Shown: one piece after another, positions 1 to 7,851 of the stretch
Numbering within the stretch: the stretch's first letter is position 1
Layout of the letters: the number at the start of each line of letters is the position of its first letter
NCBI GenBank assembly: GCA_964427955.1
Contig: CAYRWY010000042.1
Span: 1-21,567, forward strand
Length of the DNA stretch: 21,567 nucleotides
Reading direction: 5' to 3'
DNA from: JACRBK01 sp964427955
GTDB taxonomy: Bacteria > Chloroflexota > Anaerolineae > Aggregatilineales > Aggregatilineaceae
Made by a program: the position numbers and the translations under genes
The notes under the pieces: model-generated
What the model was told of the DNA's origin: nothing
Database searches by the model: none
What the model saw: the letters and a program-made list of their open reading frames with translations, nothing else

Positions 1-1352
1 TGGGCTGGGGCGGCTATTGGGGCTGGGACCCGGTCGAAAACGCGGCGCTGCTGCCCTGGCTGACCGGGACGGCCTTCCTACACAGCGCCATCGTGCAAGA
101 GAAGCGCGGGATGCTCAAATTCTGGAACATGCTGCTTATCATCGTCACCTTCCTGCTGGTGATCCTGGGGACGTTCGCCACCCGCAGCGGGCTGATCAGC
201 AGCGTACACGCCTTCGCGGAATCCAAGGTCGGCGTCCCGATGTTCGCCTTCCTGGGCCTGGCCATGCTGACCAGCGTCATCCTGCTGGCCTGGCGCCAGT
301 GGAACGGCGATCTGCGCGGCTCCGATGCGCTGGACTCGCTGTTCAGCAAGGAATTCTTCTTCCTTATCAATAACTGGCTGTTCCTGAGCCTGGCCGCCGT
401 CGTGCTGTGGGGATCGTGGTCGGAAGCGATCACGACTATTCTGGTCGATCTGGGCATTATGAGCCGCGTCATCAACCTGGGGCCGAATTTCTACCCGGTG
501 CCGGTGGGTGTTCTATTGATCGGCATCTACATCCTGATGGGCGTCGCGCCGTTGGCGGCGTGGCGGCGCTCGACGGGGCAGCGCCTGGGCCGTGCGATGG
601 CGATCCCGACGGCGGCGGCGGTGCTGGTCATCGCCGTGCTGTTCGGCACCGGCACGCACAAGCTGTGGGCGCTGTTCGGCTATGCCCTGATCACCTTCGT
701 CGCCGTCGCCACCGTGACCGAAATCTGGAAAGCCGTGGCCGCCCGTCACCGTCGCGGCGAAAGCTACCCGGCGGCGCTGGTGCGCCTGGTCGGGCGTGAT
801 CGCCACCGTTACGGCGGCTATTTCGTCCACCTGGGCATGGTGATCCTCGGCCTGGGGGTAATCGGCAGCCAGGCCTTCCAGAAAACGACCGCCCAGACGC
901 TCAACGCCGGGGACCGGCTGACGCTGGGCGACTACCAGCTTCAGTACAACGGGCTGTACCAGGCCCAGGCCGAAGATGGCCGGATCATGCTGATCGCGCG
1001 CGCGACCATCTACAAAGATGGCCAGATCGTCGATCACGTGCGGCCCCGGCGCGACCTGTTCTACATGACCGATGCGATGACAGGTACCTCGCAACTGCAA
1101 ACCAATATGAGCATCCCTGGTATGCATCGCACGCTGGAAGGCGACTTCTACGCCCGGATCGAATACAACGAAGGTAACACCGTGACGTTCCGGGTCTATT
1201 GGAATCCGCTGGTCAACTTTGTGTGGCTTGGCGGCTTTATCTTGATCTTCGGGACACTGGTGGCGCTCTGGCCGTCAGGGAAACCGTCGCCTATTGCCGA
1301 GGCGATTGCCGCCCAATCCCGGCTGGGCCGTGTGGGCGCAGGAGAAGACTAA
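1..1352 (+). CDS. ccmF: Cytochrome c heme lyase subunit CcmF (5' end missing)
   Basis: This is the integral-membrane heme lyase core that attaches heme from CcmE to apocytochrome c outside the membrane. The reading frame is open from base 3 to the TAA at 1350-1352, giving about 449 residues. The family usually has about 600-700, so the N-terminal part lies off the window. The fragment opens inside the tryptophan-rich WWD heme-handling motif (GWGGYWGWDPVENA). Several hydrophobic segments follow. A conserved YFVHLGM histidine segment comes next, then a periplasmic domain and a last membrane helix ending FILIFGTLVALWP, all typical of CcmF. ccmH begins 2 bases after its stop. I am sure of the family. 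CcmF was preferred over CcmC because of its length, the large C-terminal periplasmic domain, and a separate ccmC in the same operon. Confidence 0.95.
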   Translation, partial: GWGGYWGWDPVENAALLPWLTGTAFLHSAIVQEKRGMLKFWNMLLIIVTFLLVILGTFATRSGLISSVHAFAESKVGVPMFAFLGLAMLTSVILLAWRQWNGDLRGSDALDSLFSKEFFFLINNWLFLSLAAVVLWGSWSEAITTILVDLGIMSRVINLGPNFYPVPVGVLLIGIYILMGVAPLAAWRRSTGQRLGRAMAIPTAAAVLVIAVLFGTGTHKLWALFGYALITFVAVATVTEIWKAVAARHRRGESYPAALVRLVGRDRHRYGGYFVHLGMVILGLGVIGSQAFQKTTAQTLNAGDRLTLGDYQLQYNGLYQAQAEDGRIMLIARATIYKDGQIVDHVRPRRDLFYMTDAMTGTSQLQTNMSIPGMHRTLEGDFYARIEYNEGNTVTFRVYWNPLVNFVWLGGFILIFGTLVALWPSGKPSPIAEAIAAQSRLGRVGAGED

Positions 1353-1354
1353 TC

Positions 1355-1945
1355 GTGAGCGTTCCTAAGAGAGCAGAGGGCAGCCCCCACGCTGCCCCTA
1401 TCAAATTTTGGTGGGTCGTGGCCGGGGTAGGTGTGGCGGCGCTGCTGATGATCCTGGCGCTGCATTCCCACCGGGCGGCGGCGCAGGGTGATGATACCTT
1501 CCAGCTTCCTCCTGGCGTCACCTGGGATAACGTGAACGCCGTCGCGAGCGAAATGTACTGCGACGTGTGCGAGGGCATCCCCCTGGATGAATGCGAGAGC
1601 GCCGCCTGCCGCCAATGGCGCGAAGAAATCGCCCGCCAGCTCGGCGAAGGTCGCAGCAAAGATGAGATCATCGACTATTTCGTGCAGCGTTACGGAGACG
1701 ATGTGTCCGCGATCCCGCGGGATGCGAAAAACCGCACAGTGGCCTATGCCGTTCCGGCCCTGTTGATCGCGTTGATGGGAGTGGCCGGGGCTTATCAGGT
1801 CCAACGTCTGCGGCAAAGGGGACAAACCGCAGGGGTCAGCGCCCGGCGCTCGTCGGAACGCTTAGTGACGCGCCCGGTGCCAGACGGGATCGATCCAGAG
1901 CTGATCGAACGACTGGAACAAGACTTAGAAAGGCTAGATGCATGA
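1355..1945 (+). CDS. ccmH: Cytochrome c maturation protein CcmH (CcmH/CycL/NrfF family)
   Basis: This is a thiol-redox protein thought to keep the apocytochrome CxxCH cysteines reduced for heme ligation by CcmF. The GTG start at 1355 is chosen because AGGAG lies about 10 bases upstream and it follows the ccmF stop by 2 bases. The longer in-frame extension would run through ccmF. The protein has 196 residues: an N-terminal membrane segment at about 18-37, the CcmH domain at about 60-120 and a second membrane helix at about 128-147. The domain carries C69-x2-C72 followed by the usual EGRSKDEIIDYFVQRYGD segment. Two further cysteines (C80, C85) just after the CxxC are not part of the classical proteobacterial motif LRCxxCQN. 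The stop overlaps the next start (ATGA). Confidence 0.9.
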   Translation: MSVPKRAEGSPHAAPIKFWWVVAGVGVAALLMILALHSHRAAAQGDDTFQLPPGVTWDNVNAVASEMYCDVCEGIPLDECESAACRQWREEIARQLGEGRSKDEIIDYFVQRYGDDVSAIPRDAKNRTVAYAVPALLIALMGVAGAYQVQRLRQRGQTAGVSARRSSERLVTRPVPDGIDPELIERLEQDLERLDA

Positions 1946-2583
1946 GTGACGAAACCACCCTCGACGCTGGCGTGCAGCCCGAACTCCCCGAATGGCTGCG
2001 CGAAGCCACCGACGACTCCACTGAACCTCCCGCCGGGCAGGTGCAGCAGCGTTTTTCGACGTTTGGCGTCGCGGCGGTCCTGGTGATCCTGGCCTTCTTG
2101 CTCGCCGTCGGTTATGCGCTCGTCCAGCGCAACAAAAAAACGCCCGACAAGGGACCGGCGCCGCAGTTCGCCGTGACCGTGTTCGACTACGACCAGATCG
2201 CCATGAGCGGCCAACCCCTCGACCTGAAGGATCTGCGCGGCCAGGTGGTCGTGATCAACTTCTGGGCCAGCTACTGCGAGCCGTGCAAGGTGGAAGCGCC
2301 CATGCTGGAGCGCGTCTGGCAGGATTATAAGGGCCAGGGTGTGATCCTGCTGGGAATCGACACCAACGATCCGCTGAAAAATGCGCTGGACTACCTGGCG
2401 GAATACGGCATCACCTATCCGAACGCCCCCGATCAAGGTGGACACATCGAAGACGCCTACCGCATTACCGGCATCCCGGAGACGTTCGTGGTGAACAAAG
2501 ACGGCCAAATCGTGCGGCACTATATCTCGACGCCGAACGAAAGTGATCTACGGAACCAGATTGAACGCGCATTAGAAAGCTGA
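1942..2583 (+). CDS. ccmG: Membrane-anchored thioredoxin-like protein, CcmG/ResA type
   Basis: This is a thiol-disulfide oxidoreductase that delivers reductant to CcmH or apocytochrome c on the outer face of the membrane. It has 213 residues: an acidic cytosolic N-terminus, one membrane anchor at about 41-61, and an AhpC/TSA-Redoxin thioredoxin fold from about 72. The active site is WASYCEPCK (C112, C115), and the cis-proline segment GIPETFVV is at about 177-184. The ATG overlaps the ccmH stop by four bases, which points to translational coupling. Operon position favours CcmG over a general ResA. The N-terminal tail of about 40 residues is longer than in Escherichia coli CcmG. Family assignment is secure. 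The exact partner is inferred from context. Confidence 0.93.
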   Translation: MSDETTLDAGVQPELPEWLREATDDSTEPPAGQVQQRFSTFGVAAVLVILAFLLAVGYALVQRNKKTPDKGPAPQFAVTVFDYDQIAMSGQPLDLKDLRGQVVVINFWASYCEPCKVEAPMLERVWQDYKGQGVILLGIDTNDPLKNALDYLAEYGITYPNAPDQGGHIEDAYRITGIPETFVVNKDGQIVRHYISTPNESDLRNQIERALES

Positions 2584-2591
2584 TTTGACTT

Positions 2592-2966
2592 ATGTCTGTT
2601 GAAGCGACTGTGATTGCCATCCTATTTGCCGGAGGGATGGCTCTATTTGTCTTGTTTCCGCTGCTCAACCATCCTGACGTCATCGAAGCCCCCGCAGCCC
2701 GGCACGGCAGCGCGCGCCAGAAACAGGCGCTCGAAACCTTGTGGACCGAAAAACTGCGCATTCTGCGCGCGATTCGCGACCTGGACTTCGATTACGACCT
2801 GGGGAAACTGGTCACGTCTACCTATGTCGCCCAGCGCGTATATCTGATCCAGGTCTACGTCGCGATCTTGCAGCGCAGCGACGAATTGGAAGCAGACATT
2901 GACCGGCAGGTCGCCCGCGCCGAGGCCGCTATCGCCGCCCTGCGCCAGGCCCGGCCTCATTCCTAA
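2592..2966 (+). CDS. Small membrane protein, CcmI-like
   Basis: This 124-residue protein has one N-terminal membrane segment (about 5-25) and then a charged helical region. The key stretch is LRAIRDLDFDYDLGKL (about 58-73) followed by a Tyr. This is the kind of motif found after the first membrane helix of CcmI-type proteins in Chloroflexota and related phyla. Classical CcmI has a large TPR domain that binds apocytochrome c. That domain is absent here, so the protein would be a minimal version at most. It starts 8 bases after the ccmG stop with no clear Shine-Dalgarno, so translation probably depends on coupling. The function is inferred from operon position and this motif. I would not call it a proven CcmI. 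Confidence 0.6.
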   Translation: MSVEATVIAILFAGGMALFVLFPLLNHPDVIEAPAARHGSARQKQALETLWTEKLRILRAIRDLDFDYDLGKLVTSTYVAQRVYLIQVYVAILQRSDELEADIDRQVARAEAAIAALRQARPHS

Positions 2967-2995
2967 CCCCTATCATTCAGGACTCGTGCCAACCT

Positions 2996-4822
2996 ATGTT
3001 CAAAATTCGCATTGATCGTTGGTGGATATTGATTGTGGCCGTGCTGGCTGCCGCGCTGAGTGGCTGTGGCAGCCTGTCCGGTGAGCCTAAGACCGTCAGC
3101 GAGATCGAAGTTTTGCCGGAACCGACCACCCCCGCCCCGGCGGCCACGGCCACGCCGGTTTCTGCGGCAGAGACCACCCCTCAGCCGACGGCGGCGCCGG
3201 TTTCCGGTGCTTACGATCCCGCGTCCGCGGACGCTAACCGGGGGATGCAGGTCTACCTCAGCCAGTGCGCCGTCTGTCATGGCGCGGCGGATGGCGTCGG
3301 GCCTTCGCTGGGCGGAATGGGCGACCGTGCCGCCACCCGGATCGCTGGCATGGCAGCCGCCGATTACCTGTACCAGTCAGTTGTCGATCCCGGCGCGTTC
3401 CTCGTCGAGGGCTACGACAATGTCATGCCCGCGACCTATGGCAGCGACCTGTCCGCGCAGGACATCAACGACGTGGTCAAGTTCATTCTGGACTTCAACC
3501 CCGAACAGATGATGCAGAGCGCCCAGCAGGCGACACCCACCCCGACGGCGGTCGCCACCATCAACCAGGAAGACGTCCTGACCGTGCGCGGGCGGCTCGT
3601 CCAGGGGACGGCCAATGGCAAGGAGATCCCTGCCGGGCTGGACATGACCCTGTACGCGCTGAACGCCGATGGCGACCTGGTCGGGACGTACCAGACCCAA
3701 TCCGGCGAGGGCGGCAGCTACCGTTTCGACAACGTAGCCCGCGCTGCCGGGAATGTGTACGTGGTGCATGTCACCTACGACGATATTCCGCAGGGGATGC
3801 AGCTCACCGCCATCCAGGGCAACGAACAGGAGCTGACCTCGGACGTGACGGTCTACGACCGTACGACCGATCCCTCGTCCATCGCGATTACCGGCGTGCA
3901 GATTCTGATCAATTTCGCGCCGATGCAAGAGTTCGGGATGGAAGTCTGGCTGTCGCTGGAGTTGGCCAACACCGGCGACAAGATCGTGACCACCGATCAG
4001 ACGGGCGGGGCGAACAACTGGTACATCTCGACGACGATGCAGCTTCCCGTCGGATCGTTCGGCATCCAGCCCATGCAGAGCGAAACCAACCCGCGCTACG
4101 ACGTCCAGACGGTGGACGGCGTGCCCGAAGTGCGCGACACCTGGCCGCTGGTGCCGGGCCAGGCCCATCTGATCACCGTCGCCTACTACTTGCCCTACGA
4201 CAACGGGGCGGTGATCGACCAGTCTTTCAGCTATCCGGTCATCGATGCCGCCGTGCTGGTGCCTAACGATACCGTGACCTTCGACAGCCAGCAGTTCGAC
4301 GTCACCGGCGAGTGGTGCTGCAAGGTATCCCACGGCGGCGTGCGCGTCACGGAACTCCAGTCCGGCGACAAAGTCGATCCGGAAACCGACTTCACCCTGG
4401 TAAAGTCGCACACCCTGACGACGCCGCTGAAAGCCGACGAGCGCATGATCTTCGAGCTGACCGGGCGGCCCACGCGTACACTGGACGTGATGACCACCAG
4501 CCCGACGTCCTCCTCGGACTCCAGCACGAACAACCTCCTGCCGATGATCCTGGCCGCCGCCGGGGGCGCGATCATCACGCTGGCCGGCGTGCTGTGGTGG
4601 CGCCAGCGCAGCGGTCCCCCGCCCGCCGTCGGCCAACCGGTCCGCCCGGCAGACGACTGGGAGCCACCCGCCGCTTACGCGGGCAAGGAAGAACTGCTGC
4701 AAGCCGTGGCCGAACTGGACGACGCCTATGAAGCGGGCAAGCTGGACGACGACACCTACCAGGAGCGACGCGCGATCCTGCTGGACCGGCTGCTGCCGCT
4801 GATGGACGACGAAAAACCATGA
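2996..4822 (+). CDS. Membrane-anchored cytochrome c lipoprotein with C-terminal CcmI-like tail
   Basis: This 608-residue exported protein has several parts. A lipoprotein signal peptide with lipobox LSGC (Cys24) is followed by a Pro/Thr-rich linker (about 40-70). A monoheme class I cytochrome c domain (about 75-170) has CAVCH (C91, C94, H95) and a likely axial Met144 in NVMPATYG. After a second Thr/Pro linker, a beta-rich region from about 195 resembles a carboxypeptidase-regulatory/transthyretin-like domain (about 195-262), with a further beta-rich part to about 490. A membrane helix follows at about 514-535. The cytosolic tail (536-608) carries ELDDAYEAGKLDDDTYQERR, similar to the CcmI-like protein upstream. 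With a lipid anchor and a helix it is tethered at both ends. It probably transfers electrons outside the membrane. Its position inside the ccm operon suggests a dedicated client or a role in assembly. Its stop overlaps the ccmA start. Confidence 0.8.
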   Translation: MFKIRIDRWWILIVAVLAAALSGCGSLSGEPKTVSEIEVLPEPTTPAPAATATPVSAAETTPQPTAAPVSGAYDPASADANRGMQVYLSQCAVCHGAADGVGPSLGGMGDRAATRIAGMAAADYLYQSVVDPGAFLVEGYDNVMPATYGSDLSAQDINDVVKFILDFNPEQMMQSAQQATPTPTAVATINQEDVLTVRGRLVQGTANGKEIPAGLDMTLYALNADGDLVGTYQTQSGEGGSYRFDNVARAAGNVYVVHVTYDDIPQGMQLTAIQGNEQELTSDVTVYDRTTDPSSIAITGVQILINFAPMQEFGMEVWLSLELANTGDKIVTTDQTGGANNWYISTTMQLPVGSFGIQPMQSETNPRYDVQTVDGVPEVRDTWPLVPGQAHLITVAYYLPYDNGAVIDQSFSYPVIDAAVLVPNDTVTFDSQQFDVTGEWCCKVSHGGVRVTELQSGDKVDPETDFTLVKSHTLTTPLKADERMIFELTGRPTRTLDVMTTSPTSSSDSSTNNLLPMILAAAGGAIITLAGVLWWRQRSGPPPAVGQPVRPADDWEPPAAYAGKEELLQAVAELDDAYEAGKLDDDTYQERRAILLDRLLPLMDDEKP

Positions 4823-5535
4823 TCGAAGTCCGCGGCCTGACCAAAGTCTTCGGCCTGAATCCGGTGCTGCGCGGGGTGGATCTGGACGTCCCGCGCGGCC
4901 AGTTTCTCACGTTGTTGGGGCCAAACGGCTCCGGCAAAACCACGCTGCTGCGCATCCTGGGGGCGCTGTCACGTCCCAGCAGCGGTACGGTGAAGATCGG
5001 CGGCTGGGAGCTGCCCGGCGAAGCGGATCGCGTGCGCGCCCAACTGGGTGTCGTCAGCCACCTGCCGCTGCTTTACGAAACGCTCTCGGCAGAAGAAAAC
5101 CTGATGTTTTTCGCGCGGCTGTACAATCTGCCGCCCGGCGAACGGCAGGAGCGTGTCGCCGCGATGCTGCGGCGGGTGGGGCTGTGGAAGCGCGCCCGCG
5201 ACGCGGTAATGACCTACAGCCGGGGGATGCAGCAGCGGCTCGCCATCGCGCGCGCCATCCTGCACGATCCGGCGGTGCTGCTGCTGGACGAGCCGTATAC
5301 CGGTCTGGATCAGGATGCCGCCGCGCTGCTGGACGAACTGCTGCGCGAAGTGGCCGTGCAGGGCCGCACGGTGGTGATGACCACCCACGATCTGCGGCGC
5401 GGGCACGCGCTGGCCGACCGGATCACGATCCTCAGCCGCGGCAAGCTGGCCTTCGACGCACTGTGCCGTGATATCGATCCGGACGCGCTGCCGACCCTGT
5501 ATGCCGACACCACAGGAGCCGTGACGACGCGATGA
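4819..5535 (+). CDS. ccmA: Heme exporter ATP-binding protein CcmA
   Basis: This is the cytosolic ABC ATPase of the CcmABCD complex, which uses ATP to release heme-loaded CcmE from CcmC. It has 238 residues, somewhat longer than E. coli CcmA. Visible motifs are Walker A GPNGSGKTT (34-42), signature YSRGMQQ (133-139), Walker B VLLLDEP (153-159) and the H-loop His190 in TTHD. The ATG overlaps the preceding stop by four bases (ATGA), and its own stop overlaps ccmB the same way. General ABC ATPases look alike. The assignment to CcmA rests on ccmB and ccmC directly following. Confidence 0.93.
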   Translation: MIEVRGLTKVFGLNPVLRGVDLDVPRGQFLTLLGPNGSGKTTLLRILGALSRPSSGTVKIGGWELPGEADRVRAQLGVVSHLPLLYETLSAEENLMFFARLYNLPPGERQERVAAMLRRVGLWKRARDAVMTYSRGMQQRLAIARAILHDPAVLLLDEPYTGLDQDAAALLDELLREVAVQGRTVVMTTHDLRRGHALADRITILSRGKLAFDALCRDIDPDALPTLYADTTGAVTTR

Positions 5536-6278
5536 GCAGCGATCACATCCCTCTCGAAGAACAGACCAGCCGTGCCGCCCAGGGGGCGAGCCAACGCCGC
5601 CCGGTCACGCCGTACCTCAAGGCGGTCAGCGCGATTGTGTGGAAAGACCTGCGCGCCGAAATCCACAGCCGCGAGCTGATCAACTCGATGGTCCTGTTCA
5701 CGTTGATGACCGTGATGGTTTTCAGCCTGGCGCTGGAGCTTGACAAAGAAGCGCGCGAAAACATCGTCGCGGGCGTGCTGTGGGTGACGGTCGTGTTCGC
5801 CGGGATTCTCGGCCTGGGCCGCAGCCTCGCCGCCGAAAAAGATCGCGGCAGCCTCGACGCCCTGCTGCTGGCACCCATCGACCGCAGCGCGCTGTTTTTC
5901 GGCAAGATGATCGGCAACCTGCTGTTCGTGCTGGTCGTGGCCGTGGTGCTGATCGTCCTGCTGACGGTGCTGTTCAATATGTCGCTGTTCAAGCCGCTGC
6001 TGCTGCTGATCCTGGTGCTGGGCAGTCTCGGCTTCACCGCCGTCGGGACACTGCTCGCCAGCATGAGCGTGCACGCCCGCGCGCGCGAGGCCCTGCTGCC
6101 GATCATCCTGATGCCGGTGGTGCTGCCGGTCTTGATCAGCGCCGTGCGGGCCAGTAATGCGATCTTGAACGATATGCCGCGCGACGACTGGCTGCCCTGG
6201 ATTCGGCTGTTGGTCGTGGCCGATGCGATTTTTTTGGCCGCAGGTTACGCCCTATTTGACTTTGTAGTCGAGGAATGA
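5532..6278 (+). CDS. ccmB: Heme exporter membrane protein CcmB
   Basis: This is the membrane partner of CcmA in the CcmABCD complex. It has 248 residues: a cytosolic N-terminal tail of about 30 residues, then about six hydrophobic segments. The segment LGRSLAAEKDRGSLDALLLAPIDR is strongly conserved in CcmB, as is the following FFGKMIGNL. The start overlaps the ccmA stop (ATGA), so the two are probably translated together in fixed proportion. The N-terminal tail is longer than in the E. coli protein (about 220 residues). No missing motifs were noticed. Confidence 0.93.
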   Translation: MSSDHIPLEEQTSRAAQGASQRRPVTPYLKAVSAIVWKDLRAEIHSRELINSMVLFTLMTVMVFSLALELDKEARENIVAGVLWVTVVFAGILGLGRSLAAEKDRGSLDALLLAPIDRSALFFGKMIGNLLFVLVVAVVLIVLLTVLFNMSLFKPLLLLILVLGSLGFTAVGTLLASMSVHARAREALLPIILMPVVLPVLISAVRASNAILNDMPRDDWLPWIRLLVVADAIFLAAGYALFDFVVEE

Positions 6279-6285
6279 TCAAACT

Positions 6286-6999
6286 ATGACCTATCCCCAA
6301 CCACGCACACGCATTTTGCAGGGCCTGATGGTGGTGAGCGCCGTCCTGTTCGTGATCGCCATCTACCTGGATCTGTTCTGGGTGGGCCCGGAAAAAACGC
6401 AGGGCGCGGCGCAGCGTATTTTCTACGTGCACCTGGGATCGTTCCTGGGCGCGTTCATCTCGTTCGGCGCGACCGTTCTCTCCGGGATCGCCTACCTGCA
6501 CACCCGCCACCCCAAGTGGGATACGCTGGGGCTGTCGGGCGTCGAGATCGGCCTGGGCATGTCCGCGATCACGATCCTGACCGGGATGTGCTGGGCGCGC
6601 CCGATCTGGAACACGTGGTGGACGTGGGACCCGCGCCTGACCAGCATCACGATCATGTGGCTGGCCTACCTCGCCTATCTCGTGCTGCGCTCCGGGATCG
6701 AAGACCCGGAACGGCGGCGGCGCTTCGCGGCGGTGTACGGGATTATCGCCGTGTCCAGCGTGCTCTTTACGATCATCATCATCCGCATCCGCCCCGACAC
6801 GATCCACCCGGTGGTGGCCGGTCCGAGCGAGTCCGATCCCGAAGGCGGCTTCGACATCGCGGGACGCATCCGCACTACCCTGTTTTTCAACCTGTTCACC
6901 TTTTTGTTGATCACCATCACCCTGATCTGGTACCGCATCCGGCTCGAAAACCTGTCGGAATGGGTCATGCGGCGCAAGCTGCAACTGCTGTCGAACTAG
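6286..6999 (+). CDS. ccmC: Heme-handling protein CcmC
   Basis: This membrane protein binds heme and loads it onto CcmE. It has 237 residues with about six membrane helices. The WWD motif is WARPIWNTWWTWDPRLTS (about 103-120). The two axial-ligand histidines expected of the family are at His49 (FYVHLGS) and His174 (TIHPVV). It begins 7 bases after ccmB, with GAGGA about 11 bases before the ATG. Size and the WWD-plus-two-His pattern distinguish it from CcmF and from the larger System II protein CcsA/ResC. Confidence 0.95.
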   Translation: MTYPQPRTRILQGLMVVSAVLFVIAIYLDLFWVGPEKTQGAAQRIFYVHLGSFLGAFISFGATVLSGIAYLHTRHPKWDTLGLSGVEIGLGMSAITILTGMCWARPIWNTWWTWDPRLTSITIMWLAYLAYLVLRSGIEDPERRRRFAAVYGIIAVSSVLFTIIIIRIRPDTIHPVVAGPSESDPEGGFDIAGRIRTTLFFNLFTFLLITITLIWYRIRLENLSEWVMRRKLQLLSN

Positions 7000-7009
7000 G
7001 AGAGGTCCT

Positions 7010-7174
7010 ATGGATTTCGGAAAATACGCCGACTACATGGCGCTGGGTTATGCGGCGATGGCGCTGCTGTTGAGCGGGATGATCGGCATGATATACTGGC
7101 GCTACCGGCGGCTGTACCAGGAACAGGCGCAGATCGATCAGCTTGAGGCCGAGGAACAACAGCAGTCATCATAA
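7010..7174 (+). CDS. ccmD: Heme exporter small subunit CcmD
   Basis: This is a very short gene of 54 codons plus TAA, starting 10 bases after ccmC. AGGAG straddles the end of ccmC (about 6998-7002) and gives a good ribosome binding site. The product has a short N-terminus (MDFGKYADYMALGYA), one membrane helix ending MIGMIYWRYRRLYQEQ, then a charged, Gln/Glu-rich tail. This is the CcmD layout: an aromatic-rich start, a single helix and a basic then charged C-terminus. CcmD is the small subunit of CcmABCD needed to release holo-CcmE. Sequence conservation in this family is low, so the call rests on size, topology and position after ccmC. Confidence 0.85.
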   Translation: MDFGKYADYMALGYAAMALLLSGMIGMIYWRYRRLYQEQAQIDQLEAEEQQQSS

Positions 7175-7236
7175 CGAGTGCCATGAGTTATCCCTAATTT
7201 TGAGGAAGTCATTGCAGGCGAATGTTTCTAGCCTTG

Positions 7237-7277
7237 ACCTCACCCCCCTCTCCACCGGGTGGAGAGGGGGGTGAGGT
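7237..7277. repeat. 18-bp perfect palindrome between convergent genes
   Basis: Two arms of 18 bases (ACCTCACCCCCCTCTCCA and its exact complement) flank a 5-base loop. It lies between the end of the ccm operon and the end of the minus-strand gene at 7359-7778. There is no T-run on either side, so it is not a classical intrinsic terminator. It could still end or stabilise both convergent transcripts. The C-rich, low-complexity arms look like a dispersed intergenic palindrome family. Copy number in the genome cannot be seen here. Confidence 0.75.
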
Positions 7278-7358
7278 AAATTGCAGCGTGTGTCAACCGT
7301 TTTCCCTTAAATTCCGGGATGACTCATGGCCGGAAATCGTGGGGAGAGTGCTGGCCGC

Positions 7359-7778
7359 TTACGCGACCGGGTTGAGCAGCCTCTCCCAGTTGATATTCTG
7401 AGTGATCCCCGGCGACAGGGTCTCCAGGTAGTTGAGCGCCATGTCGAACGTCGGCCAGAGTTCGGTCGTGCGCCGGTTGTGGTGGGCGTAGCGGGCGAAG
7501 ATGCCGACAAACATCGACGTATAGGCATCCTGGCTGAAGGCCGTTCCCCCGGCATAGTTCGGATGCGCAGACGTCAATTCCGCCAGCCTGTGCAAGGTCT
7601 CCGCATCGTCGATCCGCCCCTCACGCAGATCGGAAAGCAGGTACACCGGCTGTTGGGCCGTGTCCAGGATGTATTTGAGGTCATCCAGGAACGGCGCTTC
7701 AGCCGCAGGATCGTCCGATTCACGCAGCCAACGAATGTACACCAGCCGGTCCGATACACAATTGATCTGGTAATCCAT
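7359..7778 (-). CDS. Protein of unknown function, 139 aa
   Basis: The ATG at 7778 is chosen because GGGAGG lies about 8 bases upstream. A longer start at 7805 would add nine residues but has no good ribosome binding site. No signal peptide, membrane segment or cysteine cluster is present. The pattern of alternating strands and helices (VYIRWL, a helix, PVYLLSDLREGRI, a helix, SMFVGIFARY, a helix) would fit a small alpha/beta fold of the STAS/SpoIIAA type. That is only a guess from the pattern. Conserved-looking segments are LSDLREGRI and GGTAFSQDAYTSMFVGIF. It lies 73 bases downstream of the LRR gene on the same strand. No function is assigned. Confidence 0.75.
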   Translation of the reverse strand: MDYQINCVSDRLVYIRWLRESDDPAAEAPFLDDLKYILDTAQQPVYLLSDLREGRIDDAETLHRLAELTSAHPNYAGGTAFSQDAYTSMFVGIFARYAHHNRRTTELWPTFDMALNYLETLSPGITQNINWERLLNPVA

Positions 7779-7804
7779 CGTTTCATCCTCCCGCGCAAAG
7801 TGCA

Positions 7805-7828
7805 TAGTCCACCTCTTTATACGGACTA
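7805..7828. promoter_or_regulatory. Small inverted repeat around a TATAAA box
   Basis: TAGTCC and GGACTA (6-bp arms, 12-base spacer) flank TATAAA read on the minus strand, upstream of the 139-aa gene. This could be an operator over a -10 box. No good -35 is visible, and six-base arms can arise by chance. Confidence 0.2.
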
Positions 7829-7851
7829 CCCGGCAGGAGGGTTTCGGAATT

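Noticed and set aside
3377..4702. A 441-codon open frame antisense to the cytochrome lipoprotein gene
   Set aside because: Composition is His/Arg/Gly-rich with no motifs. The sense frame has a signal peptide, CxxCH and a membrane helix.
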